Shown: positions 11,463 to 24,902, counted from the stretch's first letter. The stretch is 53,978 bases of DNA from Stenotrophomonas maltophilia (GCF_013464485.1 NZ_RAUX01000046.1:170-54147), one strand, 5' to 3'. Made by a program: numbers and translations. The notes: generated from the sequence alone by a model not told the origin.

Positions 11463-11556
11463 GGGTGGGCCCGGTTGCAGGGGCGTGAGCGCCATGGATG
11501 GCGCGACCGAGCCTCCATGGACGGATTCACGGCGTCCCCTGCAACCGGACCCACCC
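11463..11556. repeat. Structured ~95-bp intergenic repeat, copy 1
   Basis: Outer arms of about 23 bases (11463-11485 with 11533-11556) pair almost completely. Inside is a 6-bp hairpin GCGCCA-TGGA-TGGCGC at 11489-11504, followed by a TCCATGGA palindrome. The second copy at 30706-30802 keeps the fold while changing paired bases together. No open frame is conserved. It may be a mobile palindromic element or a structured RNA. Confidence 0.75.
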
Positions 11557-11645
11557 CGCCATCCCACGGAATGCCAGCTTTTGCTTTTGTCGTTGCCGTT
11601 GCTTCAGCAGGTGCAGGGCTGCAAGCCCTGCCGCACCCACACTCC

Positions 11646-13343
11646 TCACACCACCGGAATACTGTGCTGTCCCAGCCCGCGATACGGCGGCGTGGCCATC
11701 ACCATCTCGGCCAGCGAGTACGCCAGCTCACGCTCGGCCATCACCGTGCCATCGGCACCATGCTCCAGCAGGTGCTTCACCTCCGCATCGCTGTGTGCTC
11801 GCGCCAGCAGGGTCAGATCCGGATTGATCGCACGCAGCTTGGCCAGCGCCTCACCGGCTTCCAGCGGCTGAGGAATCGCCAGCACCGCAATCTTGGCGCG
11901 CTCCGGATGGGCCTCGGCCAGCACCCGGTCGGCGGCGGCACTGCCACGAATCGCCGCCAGGCCCTTGGCGTGCGCCTGTTCGACGTGTTCCTTGTTGTCA
12001 TCGATCACCAGCACCGGCACGCCACGGTCGCGCAGCACCTGCGCCAGTTCACTGCCGACCCGGCCGTAACCAATGACGATGGCGTGGTCATGCAGGTCGC
12101 GCGAGGGACCGGTGGCCTCTTCGGGCTCGGCGGCCTGGGGCGACTGTTCCTGTTTGGCCTGCCAACGGTCAAGCAGCCCGAACACCAACGGGTTGAGCAT
12201 GATCGACACCAGTGCACCGGCCAGTACCAGCGACTGGCCTTCCTTTGGCAGGATCTGCAGCGCCACGCCGAGGCCGGCGATGATGAAGGCGAACTCGCCG
12301 ATCTGCGCCAGGCTGGCCGAGATGGTCAGCGCGGTGCTGGTCGGATGCCCGAACGCACGCACGATGAAGAACGCTGCCGCCGACTTGCCGAACATGATGA
12401 TCAACACCGTGGCCAGCACCTGCCAGGGATGCTGCACGATGATGTTGGGGTCGAACAGCATGCCGACCGAGACGAAGAACAGCACCGCGAACGCATCGCG
12501 CAGCGGCAGCGAATCGTGCGCGGCCTTGTGGCTCAGCTCCGATTCGTTGAGCAGCATGCCGGCGAAGAACGCGCCCAGCGCGAACGAGACGCCGAACAAC
12601 ATGGCCGAGCCGAACGCCACGCCCAGCGCGATCGCCAGCACCGACAGGGTGAACAGTTCGCGCGAACCGGTACCGGCGATGCGTTCCAGGATCCACGGAA
12701 TGACCCGGCGCCCGACCACCAGCATCACCGCCACGAACAGGCCCAGCTGCACGAAGGTCCAGCCGATGTCGGCCAGCACGCTGCCCAGCGAATGCGATTC
12801 CTTGGCCGCATCCGGGCCGAACACGCCGGCCATCACCGGCATCATCACCAGTGCCAGCACACAGGCCAGGTCTTCGACGATCAGCCAGCCGACCGCGATC
12901 TTGCCGCGCATCGTCTCCAGCAGGCGGCGTTCCTCCATCGCCCGCAGCAGCACCACGGTACTGGCGGTGGCCAGCGAGAAGCCGAAGATGACGCCATGCA
13001 GGGCTGGCCAGCCCATCAGCGAGGCTACGCCCCAGCCGAGCAGGGTCGCCACCGCGATCTGGCCGATGGCACCAGGGATGGCGATGGCCTTGACCGCCAT
13101 CAGGTCCTTCAGCGAGAAGTGCAGGCCGACGCCGAACATCAGCAGCATCACGCCCAGCTCGGCCAGCTGGTTGGCCAGCGCCTGGTCGGCGACGAAGCCG
13201 GGGGTGAACGGGCCTACGCAGATGCCAGCAACCAGGTAACCAACCAGAGGGGACAAGCGGAGCTTGTTGGCCAGCGCGCCGAAGATGAAGGCGAGCCCCA
13301 GGCCAACGGCAACGATGTTGATCAGGTCGGTGTCATGGTGCAT
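11646..13343 (-). CDS. ybaL: YbaL-type cation:proton antiporter (CPA2/Kef family)
   Basis: 565 residues. A 12-13 segment antiporter core runs to about residue 385, with GFVADQALANQLAELGVMLL and LHFSLKDLMAVKAIAIPGAI nearly matching E. coli YbaL. It is followed by a cytosolic RCK/TrkA-N domain with the nucleotide-binding GYGRVGSELAQVL and a downstream acidic residue pair. The ATG at 13343 (MHHDTDLIN) matches the E. coli start; a GTG two codons upstream is less likely. It probably exchanges K+ or Na+ for protons under ligand control by the RCK domain. Confidence 0.9.
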   Translation of the reverse strand: MHHDTDLINIVAVGLGLAFIFGALANKLRLSPLVGYLVAGICVGPFTPGFVADQALANQLAELGVMLLMFGVGLHFSLKDLMAVKAIAIPGAIGQIAVATLLGWGVASLMGWPALHGVIFGFSLATASTVVLLRAMEERRLLETMRGKIAVGWLIVEDLACVLALVMMPVMAGVFGPDAAKESHSLGSVLADIGWTFVQLGLFVAVMLVVGRRVIPWILERIAGTGSRELFTLSVLAIALGVAFGSAMLFGVSFALGAFFAGMLLNESELSHKAAHDSLPLRDAFAVLFFVSVGMLFDPNIIVQHPWQVLATVLIIMFGKSAAAFFIVRAFGHPTSTALTISASLAQIGEFAFIIAGLGVALQILPKEGQSLVLAGALVSIMLNPLVFGLLDRWQAKQEQSPQAAEPEEATGPSRDLHDHAIVIGYGRVGSELAQVLRDRGVPVLVIDDNKEHVEQAHAKGLAAIRGSAAADRVLAEAHPERAKIAVLAIPQPLEAGEALAKLRAINPDLTLLARAHSDAEVKHLLEHGADGTVMAERELAYSLAEMVMATPPYRGLGQHSIPVV

Positions 13344-13513
13344 CGGCACTCGCAGAAATCAGGGGGATGCTCCAATTTTCACCGATGAGGCCAGATACGG
13401 CAAACCCGCCGGCCACGTGCCGTGGCCGGGGGGGTGCCCACGCATTTCTCCTCTACCCCCGCCTTCGGCGCGCCCCTTCAACAGGAAGGGGCTCTCCTCC
13501 AGATGCGGCCCAG

Positions 13514-13539
13514 GGTTGCCGGCCAGCGGCCGGCACTAC
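13514..13539. repeat. SMAG palindrome
   Basis: One copy of the GCCGGCCAGCGGCCGGC core ending in CTAC (GTAG on the minus strand) lies just past the end of the TonB-dependent receptor gene and may help terminate or protect its message. Confidence 0.75.
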
Positions 13540-13558
13540 CGAAGCGTCGGGGCCCCGC

Positions 13559-15946
<2,388 letters not shown>

Positions 15947-16034
15947 CGGGACGGAGCTCCGGTTGGCGGGGGCGGCACCGGAATCGACATCACGGGGGTG
16001 AGGCGGACGGCGGTTGTTGCGGTGCGCAAAGCAG

Positions 16035-16063
16035 GAATTAACGGGATATTCAGTGCCTGTCAA
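16035..16063 (-). promoter_or_regulatory. Sigma-70 promoter of the TonB-dependent receptor
   Basis: On the minus strand TTGACA (16063-16058) is followed by exactly 17 bases and TAATTC (16040-16035). This predicts transcription start near 16028 and a leader of about 80 bases before the ATG at 15946. Confidence 0.7.
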
Positions 16064-16216
16064 ATGCCGGTCATCGGGAAAAACGTTGCAGCAGCAACCA
16101 TTTAGCCCGGATCGGCACTGGCGGGGGAGGGAGCCCGGGACGCGCGCGGCGAGGACGTGGGAGAGAGGAACGCCGGCCGCCGCGCATCCCGGGACGCGTC
16201 AAGTATTCGTTAACGC

Positions 16217-16222
16217 TAGAAT
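16217..16222 (+). promoter_or_regulatory. -10 element (TAGAAT) upstream of the ABC-F gene
   Basis: GCTAGAATTGCG lies 60 bases before the ATG. The same TAGAAT followed by a GC-rich stretch is seen upstream of tRNA-Lys and yebC. No good -35 is visible, so this is tentative. Confidence 0.4.
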
Positions 16223-16282
16223 TGCGTCGCAGGAACAGTGCTCACCAGCACATTCCATTCGGTTATATGGACGCCTCCCCCG

Positions 16283-18148
<1,866 letters not shown>

Positions 18149-18157
18149 CCGGCAACC

Positions 18158-18226
18158 GAAAAAGGGGACGGAGGGGATTAAGTCGTTTGTGGCACAAACG
18201 ACTTAATCCCCTCCGTCCCCTTTTTC
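18158..18226. terminator. Perfect 34-bp inverted repeat, bidirectional terminator
   Basis: The arms 18158-18191 and 18193-18226 are exact reverse complements around a single central base. The 5' arm begins GAAAAAGGGGACGGAGGGG and the 3' arm ends in CCCCTTTTTC, so each strand has a GC-rich stem followed by T residues. It lies between the convergent ABC-F and ampR-type genes, and the ampR-type stop codon (18225-18227) overlaps its end. The length is far beyond that needed for termination, which suggests an inserted palindromic element. Confidence 0.8.
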
Positions 18227-19088
18227 ATCCCTGCGCCTGCAGCCATTCGCGGAAGCGCTTGGCCGGCTCACGTTCGGCGCGCGAGCGCAGCCGTGTCAGC
18301 CAGTAACGCCCCAGCTCCAGCGTGGTGCCAAACGGCTGCAGCAGACGGCCTTCAGCCAGTTCCTGCTCGAACATGCGCAACGGCAGCAGCGCCACACCGG
18401 CGCCACCGGCGGCCGCCATCGCGACCGTCAACGAGGAATCGAACACCGGCCCGCGCGCCTCCACGCCGCTGACCCCGGCTGCCTGCAGCCAGCGCGGCCA
18501 CTCGTCGCTGCGGTAGGAGCGCAGCAGCGGCAGCGTGCCGAGGTCACGCGGCTGCTTCAGGCGTCGTGCCAGCGCAGGCGCACATAGCGGTGTGAACGGC
18601 GCATCGAGTATCGCCGAGCACGCCTGGCCCTGCCAGTCGCCATCACCGAAGCGGATCGCCAGGTCCAGCCCTTCACCGGCCAGGTCGATGCGGTTGTTGT
18701 GGGTCTGCAGGCGCAGCTCGATGTCTGGATGCGTGCTCTCGAACGCAGCCAACCGTGGCAGCAGCCAGCCGGTGGCGAAGGTACCGACCACGCCCAGGGT
18801 CAGCACCTCGCGCGCCGGTCCACCGGTATAGCGCGCGATGCTGGCCGAGATGCGCTCGAACGATTCGTTGAGCACCGGATACAGCGCCGCGCCTTCGTCG
18901 GTGAGCGCCACGCCGCGTGGCAGGCGATGGAACAGGCGGATGCCGAGCCTGTCTTCAAGCCCACGGATCTGGTGGCTCAACGCGGCCTGGCTGACACACA
19001 GCTCCAGTGCGGCGCGGGTGAAGTTCTGGTGGCGCGCGGCCGCTTCGAAGGCGCGCAGCGCATTCAGGGGCAGGGTAGGGTGCAGCAT
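18225..19088 (-). CDS. ampR: AmpR-type LysR regulator of the L2 beta-lactamase
   Basis: 287 residues. The N-terminal winged helix-turn-helix (LRAFEAAARHQNFTRAALEL, then VSQAALSHQIRGLEDRLG) is typical of LysR/GcvA/AmpR proteins, and the rest is a ligand-binding domain (about 90-285). The gene is divergent from the L2 beta-lactamase, the arrangement known for S. maltophilia ampR-L2. In that system AmpR senses muropeptides released by cell-wall stress, represses without inducer and activates with it. The ATG at 19088 is the only sensible start. Confidence 0.9.
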   Translation of the reverse strand: MLHPTLPLNALRAFEAAARHQNFTRAALELCVSQAALSHQIRGLEDRLGIRLFHRLPRGVALTDEGAALYPVLNESFERISASIARYTGGPAREVLTLGVVGTFATGWLLPRLAAFESTHPDIELRLQTHNNRIDLAGEGLDLAIRFGDGDWQGQACSAILDAPFTPLCAPALARRLKQPRDLGTLPLLRSYRSDEWPRWLQAAGVSGVEARGPVFDSSLTVAMAAAGGAGVALLPLRMFEQELAEGRLLQPFGTTLELGRYWLTRLRSRAEREPAKRFREWLQAQG

Positions 19089-19263
19089 CGGCGAGTCGTG
19101 AGCCAGGATGATGGCGGATCGTACCCCCTGAGGGGGGATGTCTGGAATCTCAATGGGTTGATTGCGTCATGCGTGAATTTTTCTCATGTCTTCCGCTGAA
19201 TTTTCGCGCTGGTCACTCCCGCAATGGATTTCAATAATCGGACGGCCAACAGGAGAACCCCGC
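19089..19263. promoter_or_regulatory. ampR-blaL2 divergent control region
   Basis: These 175 bases separate the two divergent starts and must hold both promoters and the AmpR site. An imperfect dyad with ATT and AAT ends occurs in ATTGCGTCATGCGTGAAT around 19160-19177, a candidate LysR-type site. I cannot assign -35/-10 elements with confidence. AGGAGA near 19251 is the blaL2 ribosome binding site. Confidence 0.5.
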
Positions 19264-20175
19264 ATGCTTGCCCGTCGCAGATTCCTGCAGTCCAGTGTTG
19301 TTGCCGTTGCCTCTTCGCTTTCCCTGCCATTGCTCGCACGTGCGGCGGTCACGCCCCCGGCCGCCGCCGCGACCGACGCCGCCGTCGCCGCCGCCACCGA
19401 CTTCGCGGCGCTGGAGAAGGCCTGCGCCGGTCGCCTGGGCGTGACCCTGCTCGATACTGCAAGCGGTCGCCGCATCGGGCACCGCCAGAACGAGCGGTTC
19501 CCAATGTGCAGCACCTTCAAGAGCATGCTGGCCGCCACCGTGCTCAGCCAGGCCGAGCGCACCCCTTCGCTGCTCGACCGGCGCGTGCCGGTGCGCGAAG
19601 CCGACCTGCTCTCGCATGCGCCGGTGACCCGCCGCCACGTCGGCAAGGACATGACCGTGCGCGACCTGTGCCGGGCCACCATCATCACCAGCGACAACAC
19701 CGCTGCCAACTTGTTGTTTGGCGTGGTCGGTGGGCCGCCAGCGGTCACCGCGTTCCTGCGTGCCAGCGGCGATACGGTCAGCCGCAGCGACCGGCTGGAG
19801 CCGGAAATGAACAGCTTCGCCGAAGGCGACCCGCGCGACACCACCACGCCGGCGGCGATGGCTGGTTCGCTGCAGCGTGTGGTGCTGGGGAAAGTGCTGC
19901 AGCCGGCATCGCGGCAGCAGCTGGCCGACTGGCTGATCGACAACGAAACCGGCGACACCTGCCTGCGCGCGGGCCTCGGCAAGCGCTGGCGGGTAGGCGA
20001 CAAGACCGGCAGTAATGGCGAGGACGCGCGCAACGATATTGCCGTGTTGTGGCCGCGCGCTGGCAGCGCGCCGTGGGTGCTGACCGCCTATCTGCAGGCC
20101 GGTGCGATCAGCAACGAGCAGCGCGCCCTGGTGCTGGCCCAGGTGGGCCGGATCGCCGATCGACTGATTGGATGA
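19264..20175 (+). CDS. blaL2: L2-type class A beta-lactamase (serine cephalosporinase)
   Basis: 303 residues. It starts with a Tat-type signal (MLARRRFLQ, then a hydrophobic stretch to about residue 27). Class A motifs follow in order: STFK with the catalytic serine at 83, SDN at 143-145, the general-base Glu in EPEMN at 179-183, and KTG at 247-249. Together with the divergent ampR this identifies the L2 enzyme. It is exported folded to the periplasm and hydrolyses penicillins, cephalosporins and aztreonam but not carbapenems (family knowledge). All key residues are present, so it should be active. Confidence 0.97.
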   Translation: MLARRRFLQSSVVAVASSLSLPLLARAAVTPPAAAATDAAVAAATDFAALEKACAGRLGVTLLDTASGRRIGHRQNERFPMCSTFKSMLAATVLSQAERTPSLLDRRVPVREADLLSHAPVTRRHVGKDMTVRDLCRATIITSDNTAANLLFGVVGGPPAVTAFLRASGDTVSRSDRLEPEMNSFAEGDPRDTTTPAAMAGSLQRVVLGKVLQPASRQQLADWLIDNETGDTCLRAGLGKRWRVGDKTGSNGEDARNDIAVLWPRAGSAPWVLTAYLQAGAISNEQRALVLAQVGRIADRLIG

Positions 20176-20260
20176 GGTAACCGGGGTCATTCAAACGTGG
20201 CTTGCCGGATCGGTTCGGCGCGCGCATCCTGCGCGCGTTCGAACCCCACGGAAGACCCCG

Positions 20261-21475
20261 ATGAGCCATGAATTGATCTACCTGCTGCTGATCTTCGCGC
20301 TGCTGGTGATCCCGCGAGCGCTGCAGCGCTTCAGCCTGCCCGCACCACTGACCTGCCTGCTGTTCGGCATCATCGGCATGCTCTGGCTGGGCGACCAGGC
20401 CCACGATGCGGTGATCGGCCTGCTGGCCACGCTGGGGATTTCCTCGCTGTTCCTGTTCGCCGGCCTGGAAGTGGACCTGCAGGCGCTGCGCCGTGGCATG
20501 TGGCCGCTGCTGGCGCATCTGGTGATCCGTACCGGCACGCTGTTCGGCGTGGGCTGGCTGGCCTGGCGCTACGCGGGTTTGCCCTGGCAGGCTGCAGGCC
20601 TGCTGGCCCTGGCGCTGCTGACGCCCTCTACCGGTTTCATCATGGATTCGCTGTCGCGGCTGGGCCTGAGCGAGGACGAGCGGTTCTGGGTGACCAGCAA
20701 GGCCATCGCCGGCGAACTGCTGGCGCTGGCGGCGTTGTTCATCGTGCTGCAGGCCGGCGATCCGGGGCATATGGCGCTGTCGAGCCTGGCCCTGCTGGCG
20801 ATGATGGTCGGCCTGCCGCTGCTGTTCATCGGCCTGGGCCGTTGGGTGGCGCCGCACGCGCCGGGCTCGGAATTTTCGCTGCTGGTGATGGTGGGCATGG
20901 TCGCGGCGTACATCACCTACCTGCTGGGCGTGTACTACCTGGTCGGCGCGTTCATCGCCGGGCTGGTCGCGCGCCTGCTGCACCAGCGCATGCCGCTGCT
21001 GGCCTCGCACGAGAACCTGCATGCGCTGCGCCTGTTCGCCTCGTTCTTCGTGCCGTTCTACTTCTTCAACGCCGGCACCAAGGTGCCCGCCGAAGCCCTC
21101 AGCTTCGAGGCGCTGGGGCTGGGCATCGTGATCACCCTGGTGGTGCTGCCGCTGCGCATCGGCGTGGTCTGGCTGCAGCGCCGGGTAATGTTCGGCGAGA
21201 GCTTCCGCAGCAGCCTGCGGGTCTCGCTGGCGTTGGCGCCGACGCTGATCTTCACCCTGGTGCTGGCGGCGATCATGCGCGAGCGCTTCCAGATTCCGGC
21301 AGTGCTGTTCGGCGCGCTGCTGCTCTATGCGGCGTTGACCACGCTGCTGCCGTCGCTGGTGTTCCGCACCCCGTTCGATGTCGATCCGGTCGAACAGGAA
21401 CCCGCGGGTGAAGGCGAAGCCGCGCCGGTGGCAGCCACAGAAACACTGCCGGCGGCATCTCCCCTCGATCGCTGA
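20261..21475 (+). CDS. Cation:proton antiporter core, CPA2 family, without RCK domain
   Basis: 404 residues, nearly all membrane segments of the Na+/H+ exchanger fold, with LLFGIIGMLWLGDQAHD, FAGLEVDLQALRRGMWP and LTPSTGFIMDSLSRLGL typical of KefB-like proteins. Unlike YbaL at 11646-13343 it stops after the membrane core, with only a ~35-residue acidic/Ala tail and no TrkA-N domain. The ATG at 20261 begins MSHELIYLLL; the earlier in-frame start overlaps blaL2 and adds polar residues. Ion specificity is unknown. It follows blaL2 by 85 bases but is unlikely to share its function. Confidence 0.8.
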   Translation: MSHELIYLLLIFALLVIPRALQRFSLPAPLTCLLFGIIGMLWLGDQAHDAVIGLLATLGISSLFLFAGLEVDLQALRRGMWPLLAHLVIRTGTLFGVGWLAWRYAGLPWQAAGLLALALLTPSTGFIMDSLSRLGLSEDERFWVTSKAIAGELLALAALFIVLQAGDPGHMALSSLALLAMMVGLPLLFIGLGRWVAPHAPGSEFSLLVMVGMVAAYITYLLGVYYLVGAFIAGLVARLLHQRMPLLASHENLHALRLFASFFVPFYFFNAGTKVPAEALSFEALGLGIVITLVVLPLRIGVVWLQRRVMFGESFRSSLRVSLALAPTLIFTLVLAAIMRERFQIPAVLFGALLLYAALTTLLPSLVFRTPFDVDPVEQEPAGEGEAAPVAATETLPAASPLDR

Positions 21476-21530
21476 GCGGATGCTGCGCGTGCGGTTTGCG
21501 CACTTCGGCCATGACCGTTAGGGTTGGGGG

Positions 21531-22172
21531 ATGAAACTGCCTGCCGCCGTCACCGCTTCCGTCCTCCTGCTCAGCCTCGCTGCGTGTTCGCAGCGCTCCG
21601 ATACGGTCGCCCATGATCTGGCGACCGCACCGGCCGATGCCTTCATGGCCGCCATCGCCGCGCATTGCGGCCAGGCCTATGCCGGCAAGGTGGTGGAAGA
21701 TACGCCGGCACCGACCGGGAAGGACCCGTTCGCCGGGCAGCGCCTGGTGATGCACGTGCGCGGCTGTGCCGACCCAGCACATGAGCTGCGCATCCCGTTC
21801 CATGTCGGTGATGACCACTCGCGGACCTGGGTGCTGACCCGCACGCCGAACGGGCTGCGCCTGAAGCATGACCATCGCCATGAAGACGGCAGCCCCGACG
21901 CGATCACCCTGTACGGTGGCGACAGCACGCCGCCGGGCACTGCCGGGCGCCAGCAGTTCCCGACCGATGCCGATTCGGTGGCGATGTTCCGCCGCGCCGA
22001 CATGCTGGCCTCCACGCACAACACGTGGGCGATGGAAATCGATCCCGACCAGACGTTCGTTTACGAGCTGACCCGCCCGGAAGGCCGCCGCTTCCGCGTG
22101 CAGTTCGATCTGAGCAAGCCGGTCGACCTGCCGCCTGCACCGTGGGGCGACGACAAAGCATCCGCGCCGTGA
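21531..22172 (+). CDS. Putative lipoprotein
   Basis: 213 residues. MKLPAAVTASVLLLSLAAC is a lipoprotein signal with lipobox LAAC (Cys19), so the protein should be acylated and held in a membrane facing the periplasm. The mature part is soluble, with two further cysteines that could pair and a His-rich stretch LKHDHRHEDGSPD near residue 112. I do not recognise a domain. It sits between an antiporter and a convergent DUF3011 gene with no operon partner. Confidence 0.7.
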   Translation: MKLPAAVTASVLLLSLAACSQRSDTVAHDLATAPADAFMAAIAAHCGQAYAGKVVEDTPAPTGKDPFAGQRLVMHVRGCADPAHELRIPFHVGDDHSRTWVLTRTPNGLRLKHDHRHEDGSPDAITLYGGDSTPPGTAGRQQFPTDADSVAMFRRADMLASTHNTWAMEIDPDQTFVYELTRPEGRRFRVQFDLSKPVDLPPAPWGDDKASAP

Positions 22173-22176
22173 TCCC

Positions 22177-22211
22177 GGGGTCGGATCCCTCCTGCGGAGG
22201 GTTCTGACCCC
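22177..22211. terminator. Long hairpin between convergent genes
   Basis: GGGGTCGGATCCCTCC (22177-22192) pairs with GGAGGGTTCTGACCCC (22196-22211) around a TGC loop, with one mismatch and a wobble. It lies between the ends of the lipoprotein and DUF3011 genes. No T-run follows, so it may be a repeat element rather than a classical terminator. Confidence 0.55.
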
Positions 22212-22221
22212 GACCCTGTAG

Positions 22222-22977
22222 TCACCGCGTACCGAAACGCGCGCGGCAGCCGTTGCTCACCCACACCTGGCCACGTGAGTAGCCCCAGCTGCGGCCTTCC
22301 TGGCAGGCACTGCCGGACAGCTGCTGCTGCAGCACCGGGCGGCCCTGGCGCTCATCCCAGTCGCAGGTCTGCGAGCGGTTGTTGTTGCTGCTGCAGGTAA
22401 CCGAGTAATTGCTGTTGCCGCCGCCCCAGCCACCGCCACCACCGCCCCAGCCGCGGGCTTCGGCGAATTCGGCACGGCAGCCGCCACTGACCCAGACCGC
22501 GCCGTTGCGCACGCCCCAGGTACGCCCTTCGTTGCAGGGGCTGCCGGACAGCTGGCGGACCAGGCGGGCATTGCGCCAGCCGACCGGGCAGCTGCGCTCG
22601 CGGTTGTTCTGGCTCTCGCAGCGGATGGTCTCGCCAGGCCGGCCGTTGTTGCCGCCCCAGCCACCGCCATTGCCATTGCCATTGCCGCCGCCCCAGCCAC
22701 CGCGGGCCTCGACGAATTCGGCGCGGCAACCGTTGGTGACCCAGATGCTGCCGTTACGGCTGCCCCAGGTGCGTCCTTCATCGCAGTCCGAGCCGGACAG
22801 CTGGCGCACCAGCTGCGCATTGCGCCAGCCGGTGTTGCAGACCCGTTCGCGGTTGTTCTGGCTTTCGCAGCGGACCACGCCGCTCTGCGCATGCGCGGAA
22901 GGGGCGGGCAGGGCAAGGGTGCCCGCGGCACCCAGGCTGAGGGTTACGGCCAGGCTGGCCAGGGACAGCGGTTTCAT
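22222..22977 (-). CDS. Secreted triple-repeat DUF3011 protein
   Basis: 251 residues with a signal peptide (MKPLSLASLAVTLSLGAAG, cleavage after AHA near residue 31). The mature protein is three tandem copies of a ~50-residue DUF3011 unit, each with a pattern like RCESQNNRERxC...LVRQLSGSxCxEGRTWG...VSxGCRAEF, separated by Gly/Asn/Trp-rich linkers. Each unit holds four cysteines at matching positions, consistent with disulfides in the periplasm or outside the cell. The third copy is the most diverged. Function unknown. The ATG at 22977 starts the signal peptide. Confidence 0.8.
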   Translation of the reverse strand: MKPLSLASLAVTLSLGAAGTLALPAPSAHAQSGVVRCESQNNRERVCNTGWRNAQLVRQLSGSDCDEGRTWGSRNGSIWVTNGCRAEFVEARGGWGGGNGNGNGGGWGGNNGRPGETIRCESQNNRERSCPVGWRNARLVRQLSGSPCNEGRTWGVRNGAVWVSGGCRAEFAEARGWGGGGGGWGGGNSNYSVTCSSNNNRSQTCDWDERQGRPVLQQQLSGSACQEGRSWGYSRGQVWVSNGCRARFGTR

Positions 22978-23134
22978 GGCGGCATCCCATACGGTGGCAG
23001 GTGCCCGACTATAGGGAGGGGGGCGATCAAGCCGGTGTGACTGGCCGGATTTGCCCCGGCCGGGGCCTCGGCCGCAGAATACGAGGCTTTCCGGCCCCCA
23101 TCCGGTGCCGGCGTTCTCCAGCGGAGCTTCCCCC

Positions 23135-24886
23135 ATGCGTACCCACTTCTGCGGCCTGGTCGATGAGACCCTGATTGGCCAGACTGTCACCCTCGCCGGT
23201 TGGACCGACGTGGCCCGTAACCAGGGCGGCGTCTGCTTCATCGATCTTCGAGATCATGAAGGCATCGTGCAGGTGACCGTGGAAGTCGACAACGCCGACG
23301 TGTTCGCCGTGGCCGCGTCGCTGGGCTACGAGGATGTGCTGCAGGTGGAAGGCGTCGTGCGTGCCCGCCACGCGGTGAACGACAAGATGCGCACCGGCAA
23401 GGTGGAAGTGATCGCCACCGCCATCACCGTGCTGAACAAGGCCGCGCCGCTGCCGTTCCACGCCCACGAGAATCCGGGCGAGGAAACCCGCCTGAAGTAC
23501 CGCTACCTGGACCTGCGCCGCCCGGAAATGCAGCGCATGCAGCGCACCCGCATCAAGCTGGTGCAGGCCCTGCGCCGCCATCTGGACGAAAAGGGCTTCC
23601 AGGACATCGAGACCCCGATCCTGACCAAGGCCACCCCGGAAGGCGCACGCGACTTCCTGGTGCCGGCGCGCATGCACCCGGGCGAGTTCTACGCCCTGCC
23701 GCAGAGCCCGCAGCTGTTCAAGCAGATACTGATGGTGGCCGGCTTCGACCGTTACTACCAGATCGCGCGCTGCTTCCGCGACGAGGCCCTGCGCGCCGAC
23801 CGCCAGCTGGAATTCACCCAGCTGGACATGGAATTCGCCTTCGTGCGCGAGCAGGACGTGCAGGACTTCGTCGAGTCGATGATCCGCGCGATCTTCAAGG
23901 AAGTGGTCGACGTCGACCTGGCCGCCACCTTCCCGCGCATGACCTGGGCCGAGGCGATGCGTCGCTACGGTTCGGACAAGCCGGACCTGCGCATTGCGCT
24001 GGAACTGGTGGACGTGGCTGAACTGGTCAAGGACAGCGAGTTCGCCGTGTTCACCGGCCCGGCCAACGATGCCGACGGCCGCGTCGCCGCGCTGCGCATC
24101 CCGGGCGGTGCAGCGCTGTCGCGCAAGCAGATTGACGAGTACGCCGCGCATGCCGCCAAGTACGGCGCCAAGGGCCTGGCCTACATCAAGATCGCCTACA
24201 ACGGCGAAATCAGCTCGCCGATCCAGAAGTTCTTCAGCGAAGCGTCCTTCGCCGCGCTGGTCGCCCATGTCGGTGCCGGCAACGGCGACATCGTGTTCTT
24301 CGGCGCCGGTGGCTACAACAAGGTCTCCGACTTCATGGGCGCGCTGCGCCTGAAGGCCGGCAAGGACTTCGGCCTGGTCGCCGACGGCTGGGCGCCGCTG
24401 TGGGTCACCGACTTCCCGATGTTCGAGTGGGACGAGGAAGAACAGCGCTACGTCGCCCTGCATCACCCCTTCACCGCACCGGCTGTGGACGACATTGCCG
24501 ACCTGCGCGCCAACGCCCGCACCGCCGTTTCGCGCGGCTACGACATGGTGCTCAACGGCAATGAAATCGGCGGCGGCTCGATCCGTATCCACCGCCCGGA
24601 CATGCAGAGTGCGGTGTTCGAACTGCTGGGCATCGGCGCCGAAGAGGCTCGTGCCAAGTTCGGCTTCCTGCTCGACGCGCTGAACTACGGCGCGCCGCCG
24701 CACGGTGGCATCGCCTTCGGCATTGACCGCATCGCCGCGCTGATGGCCGGCACCGAGTCGATCCGCGACGTCATCCCGTTCCCGAAGACCACCGGTGCAC
24801 AGGATCTGATGACCGACGCGCCGTCGCCGATCGTCGACGCGCAGCTGGCCGAAGTGCACATCCAGGTTCGCCCCAAGACCAACTGA
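23135..24886 (+). CDS. aspS: Aspartyl-tRNA synthetase
   Basis: 583 residues, the normal bacterial length. It has an OB-fold anticodon-binding domain (to about residue 105), class II motif 2 ([19 protein letters not shown]), a bacterial GAD insertion (about 285-420) and motif 3 ([12 protein letters not shown]). It charges tRNA-Asp, and possibly tRNA-Asn if non-discriminating; this cannot be settled by eye. The ATG at 23135 (MRTHFCGLV) is the family start. The acidic small protein follows 16 bases later, so the two are probably co-transcribed. Confidence 0.97.
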   Translation: MRTHFCGLVDETLIGQTVTLAGWTDVARNQGGVCFIDLRDHEGIVQVTVEVDNADVFAVAASLGYEDVLQVEGVVRARHAVNDKMRTGKVEVIATAITVLNKAAPLPFHAHENPGEETRLKYRYLDLRRPEMQRMQRTRIKLVQALRRHLDEKGFQDIETPILTKATPEGARDFLVPARMHPGEFYALPQSPQLFKQILMVAGFDRYYQIARCFRDEALRADRQLEFTQLDMEFAFVREQDVQDFVESMIRAIFKEVVDVDLAATFPRMTWAEAMRRYGSDKPDLRIALELVDVAELVKDSEFAVFTGPANDADGRVAALRIPGGAALSRKQIDEYAAHAAKYGAKGLAYIKIAYNGEISSPIQKFFSEASFAALVAHVGAGNGDIVFFGAGGYNKVSDFMGALRLKAGKDFGLVADGWAPLWVTDFPMFEWDEEEQRYVALHHPFTAPAVDDIADLRANARTAVSRGYDMVLNGNEIGGGSIRIHRPDMQSAVFELLGIGAEEARAKFGFLLDALNYGAPPHGGIAFGIDRIAALMAGTESIRDVIPFPKTTGAQDLMTDAPSPIVDAQLAEVHIQVRPKTN

Positions 24887-24902
24887 TCAGGAGATCCAGG
24901 CA

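Larger units (their letters stand above)
11249..11645. other. Gene-free interval between metY and ybaL with several hairpins
   Basis: This 397-base interval between convergent genes holds a strong terminator (11351-11386), a GTAG-type palindrome (11410-11434), a ~95-base structured repeat (11463-11556) and a further hairpin around 11612-11637 (arms GTGCAGGGCT and AGCCCTGC). Short open frames across it look like by-products of high GC, with no credible start sites. I see no gene. Confidence 0.7.
15947..16282. other. Divergent intergenic region between the receptor and ABC-F genes
   Basis: This 336-base region has no credible gene. It holds the leftward promoter of the TonB-dependent receptor (16035-16063), a 14-base inverted repeat GTTGC-AGCA-GCAAC at 16085-16098 upstream of that promoter (a possible regulator site), and a TAGAAT -10 at 16217-16222 that could serve the ABC-F gene. 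Confidence 0.55.

Noticed and set aside
11079-13388. 769-residue plus-strand frame overlapping metY and antisense to ybaL
   Set aside because: It starts inside metY, crosses a strong terminator and several hairpins, and is low-complexity (Gln/His/Arg) opposite a clear antiporter.
23027-24859. 610-residue minus-strand frame opposite aspS
   Set aside because: Antisense shadow; aspS has all class II synthetase motifs.
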